DNA of 64,000 bases from Paramecium tetraurelia (taxonomy: Eukaryota > Ciliophora > Oligohymenophorea > Peniculida > Parameciidae), in NCBI RefSeq assembly GCF_000165425.1, contig NW_001799044.1, positions 433,205 to 497,204 of the forward strand, written 5' to 3'. This document shows, one piece after another, positions 23,592 through 35,536 of the stretch. Made by a program: the position numbers and the translations under genes. How positions within the stretch are numbered: the first letter of the stretch is position 1; each line of letters opens with the position of its first letter. The notes beneath the pieces were generated by a model. The model had not been told where the DNA came from and ran no database searches. It worked only from the letters and a program-made list of their open reading frames with translations.

Positions 23592-25721
23592 TCATATCAA
23601 TATTTTAGATGTCAGGTCTTTAATCACCTATCCTTTCTATAACTAATAATCCTCCATGTAATACACTACTTAATCTAAAGTAATATCAAAATGAGTTGTG
23701 AATAAAATAGTGCTATTTTATTTGAGTAGGTATTTTAAAATCGAATAAGCCAAGGAATGACCATCAATAGAACTAGTTCCTCTTCCCAATTCATCAATCA
23801 ACAATAAGCTATTTTGGGTATCAATCATTCTTCGAACCTCTTGCATTTCCACATAAAATGTACTTTCTCTTATTGTATCATATGCACCCATTCTACAATG
23901 TATTTCATTAAATGTCTTAAACTCCATCTATTAACATGGGACATAACACCCCAACATAGCCAATATCACTAGTAGCCCAACTGATCTTAGAATTGTTGAT
24001 TTTCCTGCCCCATTATATCCTGTTAAAACGATACATTTTTCAATCGTCAGATTATTAGGAACACAATTTTAGATTAAAGGGTGGCGGAAATCTCTTAAAA
24101 CTAATTAGTTTTAAGTTGATAAAGTGGGGAGACACTTGTGTTAATCATTTTCTAAATATTTGGACATAGCTATTAAGACATCCAGATCGCTAATTTAATT
24201 GATTATTTCTTAAAAATACTCTTTATGTTTCAATATATTCTCAATTACTTATTAATAGAATAACTGAATAAATATTTTTAATTAATCCAAAAGTTTAATG
24301 TGTTATTATTATTTCTTTTAAAGAAATTGAGTAGTGTATTTTCTATAACCCTTTCTTTTATTTGAAAATAATAACTATTAAGGCGTCTTATATTCTTCAG
24401 GCATTTCTATTTCAAATGCTTAATATGTAATTTTAGGGTCATTCTCATAAAGTTGACTCTTTATTCTTAAGTATTCATCATTAGCCTCATCTTCCACTTT
24501 TTCTAAGCTTTCTAATATCTAATTATACTAAGTTCTTTCTTAATTTTGTGGTACTAAAACATCAAGATTTTCACCTTCCCACACAAACTCTTATGAAATC
24601 TTCTACAAGATATTATCATTTAGTTCTTAAAGGTTTCTTAGTTGTTCACTTTGATAATTTTATTTGTTAATATAAATCTTCTGTTTTAATTACACCAGAA
24701 TATATTTTACATTATTTAGGAATTATTTCAATATTGAACTATCTTTTGGGGCATTAAACACTCTAGCCATTTAATGTTGCAAAGATCCAACCCTCTTAAT
24801 TTCAGCTAAAAAACTGTCTCTGAAGACTTAGTGATTTCTCATATCCTATTATGCCAATTATCTGTCCATTATCCCATCGATTGGAATTTTTCTTAACGTC
24901 ATTTACAATTTTCTTTAACCCTCTTTAGTTACTGGCTAAATCAAGGGTTTGAAGAATAACTATTTTATTGCATTATCAGATATTAAACAGAATTTTGAAA
25001 ACAATGGAGAATTATCAATAAAGGTGATCTATGATATTCCATTAATAAACCTTTCTTTAAAGAATATCTCTAACTATTCGAAAGCACTATCACCTTTAGC
25101 TGCATTTTTTATAGCCAAGGTCTTTATTTTTTCATTTGTTATTATTTCAGTAATCTTTATAAAATTTAAATTCTCATCACTCGTTTTATAGGCTACTTTG
25201 CTGATGGTATCTAGCACAATGGCTTCATTCTTATATAGTGAAACCAAATAATTAGTTTCAATATTTTATAAATTCTCTCCCAATATACCAAAACCCAATA
25301 GTCCCTTGCTATAGATTCCAGTTATAAAGCGATCTCTTAATTAGTTTTATGTCATTTGAAATAAAGATTATTCACAAAAAACTATTTTTCGATCTGTTTA
25401 CATAATTAATGTATGAACATGTTCTATTACAGATGCTTCATTTAATCCTATCATATAATTTGGAATTTTCCATTATAAATCAATGTACCTTCTAATAAAG
25501 TGAGCATCCTCTGAATAGGCCAAAAAAAAACTGCCCCTCTATAATAATACGAGATCTTATTGATAGTCCTTTTTGATTTCTTAGTATTGAGCTTCCAAAG
25601 GTGTTAGATCAGAGATAGGATTAGACTTCGATTTAGATTTCGACTTTATTAATTGTTCACAATCAAATAGAGCATTATCAGAAAGTTCAACATCAAAGCA
25701 ATTTAACTTTTTAGTTTTCAT
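23592..25721 (-). CDS. MutS homologue (MSH family), compact and divergent
   Basis: About 690 residues with short introns. The N-terminus has LTPLEAQYQEIKKDY, the start of a mismatch-binding domain. The Phe-x-Glu mismatch wedge expected in GxFYEL is replaced in GSFFLAYSEDA, so the Glu is lost. The connector and lever regions are diverged. The ATPase is well kept: Walker A TGYNGAGKSTIL, FNEIHCRMGA, STFYVEMQEVRRM, Walker B LLLIDELGRGTSS and TTHFD. The C-terminus stops ~38 residues after THFD, so the usual helix-turn-helix dimer tail is largely missing. It could be a diverged MSH3/MSH6-type repair factor or a meiotic MSH. Start ATG 25721-25719; stop TGA 23594-23592. Confidence 0.85.
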
Positions 25722-25887
25722 AAAACCTAATTATAATTAATATAGAAAATGAATATTGTGTCTTGGATTATATTATCTAATATGAGTAACCAAAACATTA
25801 GTTTCTTGTTTTGCCTTATCAACCTATGATTATCAAAACTAATTCATCAAAAGTTTATAATATTTAATTTGAATAGTAATTTTGAGC

Positions 25888-26100
25888 ATGAGTTCAAAAA
25901 ATTAATAATAGACTTATTCATAGATGTATTCAGAAGAGAAGGTAGTGACTCTATCTAACATGGAAGTTAAGTGGTTAAACTTATTAAAGTAAATTTCAAA
26001 TGATGACTTGGATATGTTGAGGAGATAATTTGAAAAATAAAAATAATCATTAAAGGATATTGAAGAAAAAAATGAATAACAAACAATAGAAGAAAAGTGA
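25888..26100 (+). CDS. Small charged helical ORF
   Basis: 70 codons from ATG 25888 to TGA 26098-26100, encoding a Lys/Glu/Gln-rich, probably helical peptide (VKWLNLLKQISNDDLDML; FEKQKQSLKDIEEKNEQQ). An internal ATG lies at 25924. No domain recognised. It lies divergently 166 bp from the MutS gene. Composition is protein-like, but a frame this short with TGA as the only stop can occur by chance. Confidence 0.45.
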
Positions 26101-26583
26101 TAGAATAAAAAACCTTCTTATCTCATAGCTTTGTGATTTTAATTCATCATTTAATTTTATATATATAAACCTTGTTTTTCAGCTTCAAAGAATAATATAA
26201 GGGATTAAATGATTATATACTTTTTTAATTCTTTTATTACTTAAATTTTAGAAGATAAAGCCATCTTTTTTAATTTTAAGTTTTTAGTTAGTATAAGATT
26301 AAAAGTTACATATAAATTTTGAAACAAATTGAACTCTATATTATGTCATTTTATTTAGAGATGATTCATAATAATAATATCTATAATAGATTTATAATGA
26401 TTGAGTTTAACTTATTGAATTTTATGTTGTTCAGGAATAGTTGAATTTTTTGCAATAAATTAATTTCCTATCTCTCGCCATTTAAGAGAATCATAACGAT
26501 TATTTATAAAGGAATAAGAAACTATTAAAAAATGTAAATATTGAACTTAGAACTATTGTTCATAATTTATTTTTTTTAATAAA
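26101..26583. other. Intergenic, AT-rich
   Basis: About 480 bp between convergent genes. Very AT-rich, with no sustained frame and no RNA gene or repeat recognised. Confidence 0.45.
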
Positions 26584-27772
26584 TCAATTTCTTTTGCTGA
26601 TGAATTGAGCGGTGGTTGATAATTTCTCGCTGATGTGTTCTTAAAGTCTATCAACGATTTCATTTTAAGCAGCTCTAAAGAAGGATATTATTGATGATAC
26701 CTTTCAGCAGTTTAGGTTTTCATAGATTTCTGATTAGACTGCATACCATGCTTATTATCCAGCAAGTCTCTCTTCACTGTTTTCTAATTCCAAGGTGTGG
26801 AATTCGATCCATGATTAAGCATCTTCAATGGTATCCTTTTATTCTTAGATTTAGACTTCCAATTAAGCTTTTCTTTCAACCAATCTGGTGTGTTCATTGC
26901 TCAAATGAACGCTGAATTCAGCCCAGTGTGCAGCTTATCTGTCTTCAACGTCCTTTATAATTGGATTAATTAAATACAGTCTTGGTAGCCTTTTCTGAGA
27001 CTAATTATTATCTGATTTCGCTCAAATAATTAAGCAATCTTGGTCAAAGCCTTTTGGTTGACTCCGTGAGTGGCTAATTCGGTAAGAGCAATAACGACTG
27101 GCTAAGATGGATAATAGAAATAAAGAATTTACTTGTAAGAGTTGGCTGTGTGATGTGTTGTCGGTGAGTCTCTTGTGAACTGTTTCATACTTTGATTTAA
27201 CTTAGACAAATGAAGCACCTAAGCTCAAATGTTGGATGAGTTTGGCAGCATCATCAATAGCTTCAATAACATCATCGATGGCAGCAACCTTGGCAACGAA
27301 GGTTTCGTGTTATTAGTTTCTTGTGGCTTCTTCTCTAGCATAAGTTTATTCATTTGTTGCAATGTCTGAAATTGTAACTCTGATGTCTTCTTCAGAAACA
27401 GCCAAAGCTTCGATTGTGTCATCTCTCAATTAAGTGTTGGATGAGATTTGATTTTAGTGATACAAGATTTCCTTTTCCAAATCCTCGACGATCTATTACA
27501 TTGTTAAATATTCTTACTCTGTTGTTTGTGGTTGTATCAACTTCAAAAGTGTGATCATGGTCATTTTAATCTTATTATAATCCAGCAGCAACACCATTCA
27601 ATAACATATTAACTTCATTGGCTGGTGTTTAAGCTTATAAGTGTGCCTTGATTGCTGACAACACAACATTTCCAAATGGATTAGAATCAATCTAAGCCAA
27701 GCTTGCATGTGTATCTACAAACTTGGAAGCTGCAAGAGCAAGAACCAATGTCAAGATGGCTAGTTTTTGCAT
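26584..27772 (-). CDS. Trichocyst matrix protein gene 2
   Basis: About 365-375 residues with at least three introns: 25 nt GTAAGAATAT...AATAG near 27515, about 31 nt GTAAATTC...CATCTTAG near 27100-27130, and one more around 26980. Signal peptide MQKLAILTLVLALAASKF. The body is coiled coil rich in Ala, Glu, Gln and Asp (QTYAREEATRNQQHETFVAK; LGASFVQVKSKYETVHKRL). The end is LQEHISEKLSTTAQFISKRN. It is clearly a TMP family member but of a different subfamily from gene 1. Predicted location: trichocyst lumen as a processed crystalline matrix subunit. Start ATG 27772-27770, stop TGA 26586-26584. Confidence 0.85.
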
Positions 27773-28447
27773 ATATTTAATTTAATGTTTTAAAAACGGA
27801 TCGAAAAATGCTTATGTATGTAATTAATTTATAAATATTTATCCCCATTTTCTTATAATTTTCCTATAATCATATATATCAACTTTTCATATTATTCAAT
27901 TAATCCAATTTTTCTACAATCTCATCCCCTACCTCTCTCTTTTTGCATAATTTATAGTAATTTTTATATATCCTCAATCCTCATCATTACCAAATTTTTA
28001 TTAAAATAGAATAATTAATTTATTATTTCTCTAGATATTCTTAATTCTAAACAAAGACCAGATAGTAGCATATTTTTATAATTCCCCTCCCATTATTTTC
28101 ATCTTACTTAACTAAATCCTTCTCTTTAGTTAATCAAACTAATCATCTATGACAGATACACTATTAATTAGATTCTTAGATTTCTTATTATTTACTTTTG
28201 AGTCAATTCATTATTTTATTCTATGATTTCTTGAAAAAAACTAGAAATATTAATTAATCATATTATAATATGGCCAGATAATTGCTATATAATTTTAATG
28301 AATTTATATTATATAGTCTTTATTAGAAATAGCTAGACTGATTTCTAGTATGAAAGACAAAAGGTGAGATTGCTAGTGGTTTATGAGGTTGTTTTAATTT
28401 ATTAATTAAAATCTTGCAAATATTCAAAAAATAATTTAATTTTTCTA
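27773..28447. other. Intergenic between divergent genes
   Basis: About 675 bp of AT-rich sequence between divergent TMP gene 2 and the eS19 gene, both expected to be highly expressed. No coding frame or RNA gene is visible. Confidence 0.45.
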
Positions 28448-28941
28448 ATGTCAGCTCCATTTTATACAGTGAAAGTATGCTCATGATATTAATTAAAGGA
28501 TGTACCAGCTTAAGATTTCATTCGCGGTTATGCAGAATACTTGAAAAAAAATAACAAGATCAAGATTCCAGAGTGGGCTTCAATTGTTAAGACAGGTCTT
28601 GGAAAAGAAACCTCACCAATTGACTAAGATTGGATGTATGTTAGAGCTGCAGCACTTGCTCGTAAAATTTATGTTAGAGGCCATTGGGTATTAATAATTA
28701 ATTAAAACTTCAGGGTGTTGGAAATCTGACTCATATGTTTGGTTCAGTTAATGATAATGGCAAACACGAATCTGGATCTGGAAAAGTCATTAGATATTTA
28801 CTCTAATAATTGGAAACTATTAAAGTATTGAAGAAAGATAACAAATCTCTTTTAAAGAAGGGATCAAGAATTGTAACCAAAGAGGGATAATAAGATTTAA
28901 ATAGAATTGCAACTCAAGTTGCCTTAGCTGCCAGAAAATGA
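28448..28941 (+). CDS. RPS19: 40S ribosomal protein eS19
   Basis: 147 residues after two introns (28475-28498, 24 nt ending AAAG; 28688-28713, 26 nt ending CAG). Diagnostic stretches are TVKDVPAQDFIRGYAEYLKK, IKIPEWASIVKTG, YVRAAALARKIYVRG, GVGNLTHMFGS and KGSRIVTKEGQQDLNRIATQ, matching eS19 end to end. It is a structural protein of the small-subunit head needed for 18S rRNA maturation. The length equals that of other eukaryotes (~145). Start ATG 28448, stop TGA 28939-28941. Confidence 0.97.
28475..28498 (+). other. 24-nt intron in eS19
   Basis: GTATGCTC...TTAAAG. Removal restores the eS19 sequence across the junction (TVK|DVPAQDF). Its 3' end is AAG rather than the usual TAG, so this gene of known sequence shows that the 3' dinucleotide AG can be preceded by A here. 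Confidence 0.85.
28688..28713 (+). other. 26-nt intron in eS19
   Basis: GTATTAATAA...CTTCAG. Removal joins RGHW to GVGNLTHMFGS exactly as in other eS19 proteins, which fixes both boundaries. Confidence 0.9.
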
Positions 28942-29310
28942 TTTATAATACATCACAGAAGTACATTATTAAACATACAGAATTATAATCATAAATATAT
29001 ATTTAGATAAAATCAAAATTTTCTTCAGATTATTCATTCAAAAAAATTTTGATTCCAAAATAAGCTTAAGTTTTATTTTTAAATATTATATTTCTTCTTT
29101 TGCATGCATATTCGAAATCTCTTTTAGCCATGAATCACCATCATTAGATTTAAATGATCCTTCTAAAATTTTATTGCATCACAATATCTATCAATTCTAT
29201 TGCTCTCCATTCAATTTGCTCATAATTAGATACTCAATCTAAATTAAGGATGTTTCACTTGAAATTTATATTTATGTCCATATTAATATTCTTTTAATTT
29301 AATATAATTA

Positions 29311-30019
29311 TCAATATTGTTCAATACTAATGACTTGATTTTAAGATTCTAGTAAGGGATTATTGTAAGTCTGCTAATTCATGATTGTGTCTATAAATGT
29401 ATATGCTTATTCTTACCCAACAGTAAATGCACCTATTTGAGTAGGTGGGATTGCATTCAATTTTGCACTCAATAGTCTTATATCACTTTGATTTCCACCA
29501 AAACCTAATCTGCCCTGATTGTTACCCAAAAATACAGACGATTTGGAGGATAAATGATGAGGTTGGAAACTTGAATGTGATAATTCATTATTGAATCGAG
29601 TGAATTTAGTATTTTAGATCTAAAGCTCTAAACCCAATTTTGAATCCCAATTTTTGAATCTATCCAGTCTTACTTTAGTCTTTTAGGGAGATTCAATATA
29701 ATTTGTATTGTGTTAAATATGAGAAGAATTTTTGTGAATGCTACTAAATACAATTTGTGAGGGTGTTAAAGGGCTATTATAATAATGATAAATACTGGTA
29801 TTCCCCAACTACTACTCCTTGTAAGCCTTTGCTTTATTTTGGTGATGAGTCTCTGAATATTCTCATTCTGACTGGAGACATATTAGTTGACTAACTGGTT
29901 TTAGTGGTATAGCTAGACTCTCCAATTTTACTAATGGCAGTTGATAACATTCCAAGTTAGCTTTTTTTTGGTTTATTAACTTTGCTGGATTCCAAGCTGG
30001 CAAAAGATTGAGCGAACAT
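29311..30019 (-). CDS. Unknown Ser/Asn/Gln-rich protein
   Basis: About 225-230 residues beginning MFAQSFASLESSKVNKPKK. Low-complexity, Ser/Asn/Gln-rich, with no recognised domain. A frame change between about 29895 and 29850 requires one intron (a 22-nt GTCAG...AGAG form works). The stop used is TGA 29313-29311. The last exons are doubtful: a 26-nt GTAAGAATAA...TATAG intron near 29430-29405 would give a different C-terminus. Protein-like frames also continue on the minus strand to about 29070, so the gene may be longer or followed by a second small gene. Confidence 0.5.
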
Positions 30020-30924
30020 AATTTTATTTATGTGTAATAAAATTTAAGTTTCCCCTTTTATATGAGTCAAATATTATTAACAATTAAAGTCTAGAAAAAA
30101 CTTATAAGATGCATACTTTATCATGATATTAAATCACAGTTTGGATCCAATGAATTTTAAATATACAGTTATAAAGGACAAAGTGTCAAGTAGAATTTTG
30201 TACTAATAATCCTATCGTTATTTGGACAATATTTAAATATCAAATGCTGGCAGAAGTTAATTAAATGATTTTGTGAGTTCACCAATTTTAAATATGATTG
30301 ATTGTTAATTTTAATGACAATTCAATTCTAAAACAAGATTTGCAATCAAAAATTTACATTTCATAATCTTATCCATTTATGGTTTTTTTGAATTTTTAAT
30401 CACAAAAATAAGCATCTTTACTTTAATCCATAATAAATGTTCAAAATTATCGATTGAGATTTTTAATAGACTTAAATGTTGTTTTAAGTTTTACAATAAA
30501 TTATGTGTTTAAAAAAATACACATTTGTTATTCATTTTTTTAACATTTACTATTAAATTTAAGCTTCTAATCGCAGGTCATATTAACAATTGAGCTATAA
30601 GATACTAAGTTTTTTAATGTTGGTGATATATTTTAATCTTTAACAAGGGCAATAATGATTAAATATTTAAATCTTTGCTATTGAACAGTAACGTAATATT
30701 GTATAGGGTTTAAACTAAAATGAATGATTGATGCATTTATTATTTCAAAATAAATAGTCAGATGATTCTATTATAAAATACTTAAAGTTACATTAATACC
30801 AAAATAGTTAATGGTTCCAAACTAAAAACATAAATAAATATGATGGGGTGTTTTCTAGATGACTAGAGAATAGCAATAAATTTAAGATTCATTTTTTAAA
30901 TTGAATATATTTGTATTATGGAAA
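30020..30924. other. Intergenic, AT-rich
   Basis: About 900 bp between two minus-strand genes. Strongly AT-rich, all frames broken by TGA. No RNA gene, repeat or mobile element seen. Confidence 0.45.
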
Positions 30925-32062
30925 TCATTTTCTTCCAAGGCTGGTTTATGAGGCTAAGGATCTGACTTAGTCTTTGAACAATTAGATGACAACATCGATG
31001 ATAGCGTTTTCCTCTATAGATTATTGTGATAATTGGTACCGGCTCTTCTGACAGTTTCGGAGGCATAGAATTCTCTTTTCTCTTCCAAATCAGCGGTGGC
31101 TCCAGCAACGGCGTTCAAGGAATCTTTCCAGAGTTTAAGGGCCTTGGCTTATTAGGCAAGAACGGCTGGGAGTTGCTATAAAAATAATAAACATATGATT
31201 GTACAGTTTCTAATTTCTCAACAAAGACCGGTTCTTCTTTCTTATTCTGAAGTCAACCAGGCAACTTCGGCATTAGTATCTGAAACGTATTTGGCAAGAA
31301 GCAAATGCCAAGCATGGATTTCTTATTCTTATAAGGGTAGCAAGAGTTGATTCTAATTCAACTTATAAATCTTATAAGATTTAGAGGACTTATTCTCCGG
31401 TTGTGCCGTCTCTCTTGACTTCAGCAAGTGATTAGAATTTTTAGAGGGCATCTTATTAGAAAAGATGGCTGTAAGCTGATAATTTATCGGCGATTGTTGA
31501 AGCCTTTTCAACAAGTTCGACTCCAGCATTGTTTGTGAGGAAACCAGCAACGTCTTGTGTCAAGAGTGTGACAACTCCGATGGCATCGGCGTGATCAGCA
31601 AGGGATTTAACAAAAAGTCCATTGGCCCAACATCTTTAGTCTTGGAGTTAATTGTTTCTTCTAACGATTTCAGCAAGTCTGGCTTCAGCCCAGGCCAACC
31701 ATTAATATCCATCCTTAATGAATTAATTGTTTTGCTTACTCTGACTTAAGCTTCAACATCTGTTCTGACAGCACCAAGTCTTTCCCATTATTGTTTGTTG
31801 AGTGCGGCAACGTTAGTCAAATCACCAATGACTTGGGAAAAGATTTCTACACATTAAAATAAAATTTACCTTCGTCTGTATTGTTCTTTTTGTCAGCAGC
31901 AGCTTACACATTCACATTCTCTGTTTTCAAATCTCTTAAGAGATTGTAAACGGATTCAACGGCATCATTTCCTCTTGTGCCTGTTTGGAGAAGCACGGCG
32001 AATTTGTTTGTGTCAAGTGCAAACACAGCTGCTACGAGGCAAATCACAACGAATGTTTTCAT
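30925..32062 (-). CDS. Trichocyst matrix protein gene 3
   Basis: About 350 residues with at least three introns (23 nt near 31849-31871, one near 31170-31200, and 26 nt GTACCAATTA...TATAG near 31043-31018). Signal peptide MKTFVVICLVAAVFALDTNK. Coiled-coil body (DKLSAYSHLFQQDALQKFQS). The C-terminal block ENAIIDVVIQLFKDQVRSL and a short tail are as in other TMPs. It is the third intact member in a 12 kb stretch and belongs to yet another subgroup by sequence. Expected product: a proteolytically processed trichocyst matrix subunit. Start ATG 32062-32060, stop TGA 30927-30925. Confidence 0.85.
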
Positions 32063-32766
32063 ATTTATTTTTAATAATGCCAAAAACGGAATAAAATTTC
32101 TTCGTTTTAATGTTGGTATATATAATTGTTTTTATAATTCACACCTTAAAGGACTATGGAAATGTTTCACTTCATATAATCTTATTACCCCATTATTATT
32201 CATTCCATCTTTATTAATCCATTCTCACAATTTATTTGACTCAACTAATTCAAAATTAAACAATCCATAATAGAAAAGATACTGTTACCATTAATATAAG
32301 AATCTATCAATTTTTAATGAAAATTTGTATATCTTCAGGATCTAAATAAGAATATCATATAATCTATGGACCTCCCAATATCATAATTGAACTTATCATA
32401 GTACTTTTTTTCATTAATTTCTCTTTGAAATATTAAAAATCTTATGTATTAGGTTTTAATTAAAAAAACATAATAGATACCTCATCCAGCTATCTGGCTG
32501 ATATTAAATTTAATTAAAATAATCCGCCTATTAAATGATTGATTCAATATCAAAAATTTTAGAGTTAAAAACTATATATATGTATATTTAAATTAAATAG
32601 AGATAAGAAATAAATCTAAAAATTTAATATTTTTGCAGATGTTGATAAAAAATTTAAATTTAATATATTTTGGAAAAACTTAAGTTGTATTTTAGAATTT
32701 TATAAAATCCAAAATTTTAAGTGATATTTTGAAATGAATTGAAATAAAATTAATATATATATTAAG
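32063..32766. other. Intergenic between divergent genes
   Basis: About 700 bp of AT-rich sequence upstream of both TMP gene 3 and the double-RING gene. No ORF of note and no recognised signal. Confidence 0.45.
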
Positions 32767-34374
32767 ATGATTATGTGCACTCTTTGTGAGGACTATTTAA
32801 TAAATGATATTGTTATTCTTATACAATGTGGACATCTTTATCATATAGATTGCTTGAACAGACATAACGAATAAAATTATACAAAAATATGCCTAAATTG
32901 CTAAAATGGGACTGACTCCATTTAAATTCAATTTTTAATACATTAACCTGATTATATTGCTGAATAGTAGTTAAACTAATTAAAGATTAAGAGTAAATCT
33001 TTTTTATCAAAAATTGAATAAGAGATAGAGCTTTTAATTAAAAATTATAAATTCCTCTTGTTAGACTATTACATCATTGTAAGTGATCTGTAATAACTCA
33101 CCTCAAATAAAAATAGGCAAATCAATTATCAAATATTAAGCTCCAAGAACAAAGCAGATAGGATTATAGATGATTAAGATTTATTTTTATCCTTCCAATA
33201 ATAAAGTAATTGGAATAAAAAAGAATAAGATTACTATTAAAGTATGTAAGATAAATATAATAAAATATATCTTAAGAAGATAGACTATTAGGCAATTAGT
33301 AACTATATAGATAATATTGAAAATTAAAATGATATTGTTATTTATTTCAAAGATATTTGTTTAATACAAAATCAAGATGAAAATTCATATGATAAAAATT
33401 TAAGGTGCTTTTTATTTTAGATTTTTTAAATTCAGAATAAAGTTAAGAATGTTGAAGAAAAATTAACTCATATTCAAAACATTATAAAGTAATAAACTTG
33501 TATCCATAAACTATGCACACTTTGTTCTGATAAATAGACCACATAAATTGCAATTAGAATGAGTTGTGGGCATATTTATCATATAAAATGTTTGGAAATG
33601 GCAATCAAACAAACTTATTTTTGTCTTAATTGTTTAAATCACTTCCATACTTCTATTGTTCAATTTTAGGTTTAAGATTCGGAATAAATCAAAATAATAT
33701 AAAATAAAGAATCCTTCAAATGGACTTTAAAAGATTTAGAAATAAGAAAAATATAATTATAACTTGAAATATCTAAACATGAAAAAATTGATAGGGATTA
33801 TGCTAAAGTTATAGAGAATTTATGTGAAAAGATTAAAGAATTGATGAAAACATCAAAAGATTCAAAACAAGTTAATGAAATCCCTTAAAATCAATAAGAT
33901 TTAAATATAGATATAATAATGCAAAACAATCCAAACTTTGATCATATATCGAATGAAATAATGTGCCTGAATTCATTATTTGAAGATGAAAACAGAGTTC
34001 CTCAAACATATGATAACGTATTCTACTTTGTAGATATTTGTTATCCATAGAATCATTGTTTAAATGCATTAGATTAAAATTTATAAAATCTAATAACAAA
34101 AAGAAAAAAATTGAATGAGAGATGGGAGCTTTTAGAGGAATAGATGCAGATGACTTTAGATCGATTAGTAGACAGGTATAAATGGAAATAGGAGTAATAA
34201 AATAAAAGGCTTGGAATCAGAAGAAAGCCACCTTAAACAGAAACTAAAAGTTTAAATGAAAGAATGAATAATTTTCTAGGATTTCCAAACAATATGAAAT
34301 AATACTTTAACAAATTTTAATAGAAATAAAGTGATAGTTCTGATGAATATTCATAAACAGATAATTTTTTTTGA
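32767..34374 (+). CDS. Double RING-type zinc-finger protein with coiled coils
   Basis: 535 residues, no intron. An N-terminal finger (C-T-L-C...QCGHLYHIDCL...C-L-N-C) and a second near residue 240 (C-T-L-C...SCGHIYHIKCL...C-L-N-C) are very alike, each with the C2-CHHC-C2 layout of RING or RING-like domains. Between and after them lie helical, Lys/Glu/Gln-rich segments. RING fingers recruit E2 enzymes for ubiquitin transfer; two separated copies suggest an internal duplication. No RBR-type IBR domain was seen between them. Start ATG 32767 (a second ATG is codon 3), stop TGA 34372-34374. No substrate-binding domain recognised. Confidence 0.8.
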
Positions 34375-34916
34375 TATTATCATATTATTTTTAATTAATT
34401 AAAAGAGACTCGTCATGATTCACCATTGCATAACTTTATAACTTTTAATCAATTAACTTATATATTTATGAATGCCTTTACTATATTCTTAATAAATGCA
34501 TTTCACTAAAACAAATTGATTTATCTTAAGATTAAAATTCTTTTTGCGAATTTCATTTAATTCATTATGCAATATACAATGACATTATATGAAATCTCTC
34601 TTGCAATTACTTCATATTTTTAAGCTGTATATTTAAAACATGATCAGCAATGATTTTGAAGGTAAAGAACTGTTCATTAAATTGAGAGCAGTATTTTTCA
34701 CTTACAATAAAAATTCTTTTCTAATTAGATGTTTAGTTATTGAGTAAACCTTCTATTACATTTAATCACCTATTTTTAAAAGTTGTTAATTGAGCAATTT
34801 GGTTTCAAAAGGAACTTAAGTAATAATAAATCAATAGGAATCGAGTAATAACATAAAGTGAGACCTCTACTATTTTGAAATGCTATTTTACATTAAATTA
34901 AATAAAAATATATAAA
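34375..34916. other. Intergenic, AT-rich
   Basis: About 540 bp between two plus-strand genes. No convincing frame or signal. Confidence 0.45.
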
Positions 34917-35536
34917 ATGGAATACCCAGATGGGTACCTACTACGTAAGAATGTAACTAAGCAAGCTCTATTTTCTTGGGACCCTAAACGTACAAGTACT
35001 AAATTGAAATTGTGCCAAGACTAATTATAAGTGCTAGCTACAGATGGATCTGGATTTAAAAGTGCCATTGGTGATTAGGTATTAAGATTGCTACTTTAAG
35101 GAATTCACTCCAGGTTATAAATATTACTATGAGATTAAAATCTTGAAGGGTAGTTTAATTAAGCTTGGCGTATGCACCAAGAATGGGCTGTTCTAAGATG
35201 TAAACTCAATGCTCCACCTAAGCAAGCTTTCAGTGATAACGAAGAAGGATGGGCAATCTATAATGGTGAACTGAGACACAATTCTAATTCCACTGGCAAT
35301 AAGTATGGCAAATAATACAAGAAGGGAGACATTATAGGAGTTATGCTTAATATGATTGATGTACAAACTAACTAATTCAATTTTAAAAGGGCTAGTTATC
35401 TTTTTCAATAAACGGAGAGAATCAGGGAATTGCCTTTGAATGCAAAGAGCTTAAAGAAGTTCCATTATATGCTGCCATAGCTCCAATTTATAAGGAAGAT
35501 GGCATCGAATTGCTAATGGCAGTCAGGGAAGATTGA
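34917..35536 (+). CDS. SPRY-domain protein
   Basis: 181 residues after three introns (22, 23 and 29 nt). Nearly the whole protein is one SPRY domain: SWDPKRTS, KYYYEIKILKG, LGVCTKNG, GWAIYNGELRH, YKKGDIIGVMLNMID, LSFSINGENQGIAF, then PLYAAIAPIYKEDG. SPRY domains bind peptides or proteins and are usually joined to RING, TRIM or RyR modules. Here the domain stands alone with only ~25 residues before it. It follows the double-RING gene on the same strand, which may be coincidence. Start ATG 34917, stop TGA 35534-35536. Confidence 0.88.
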
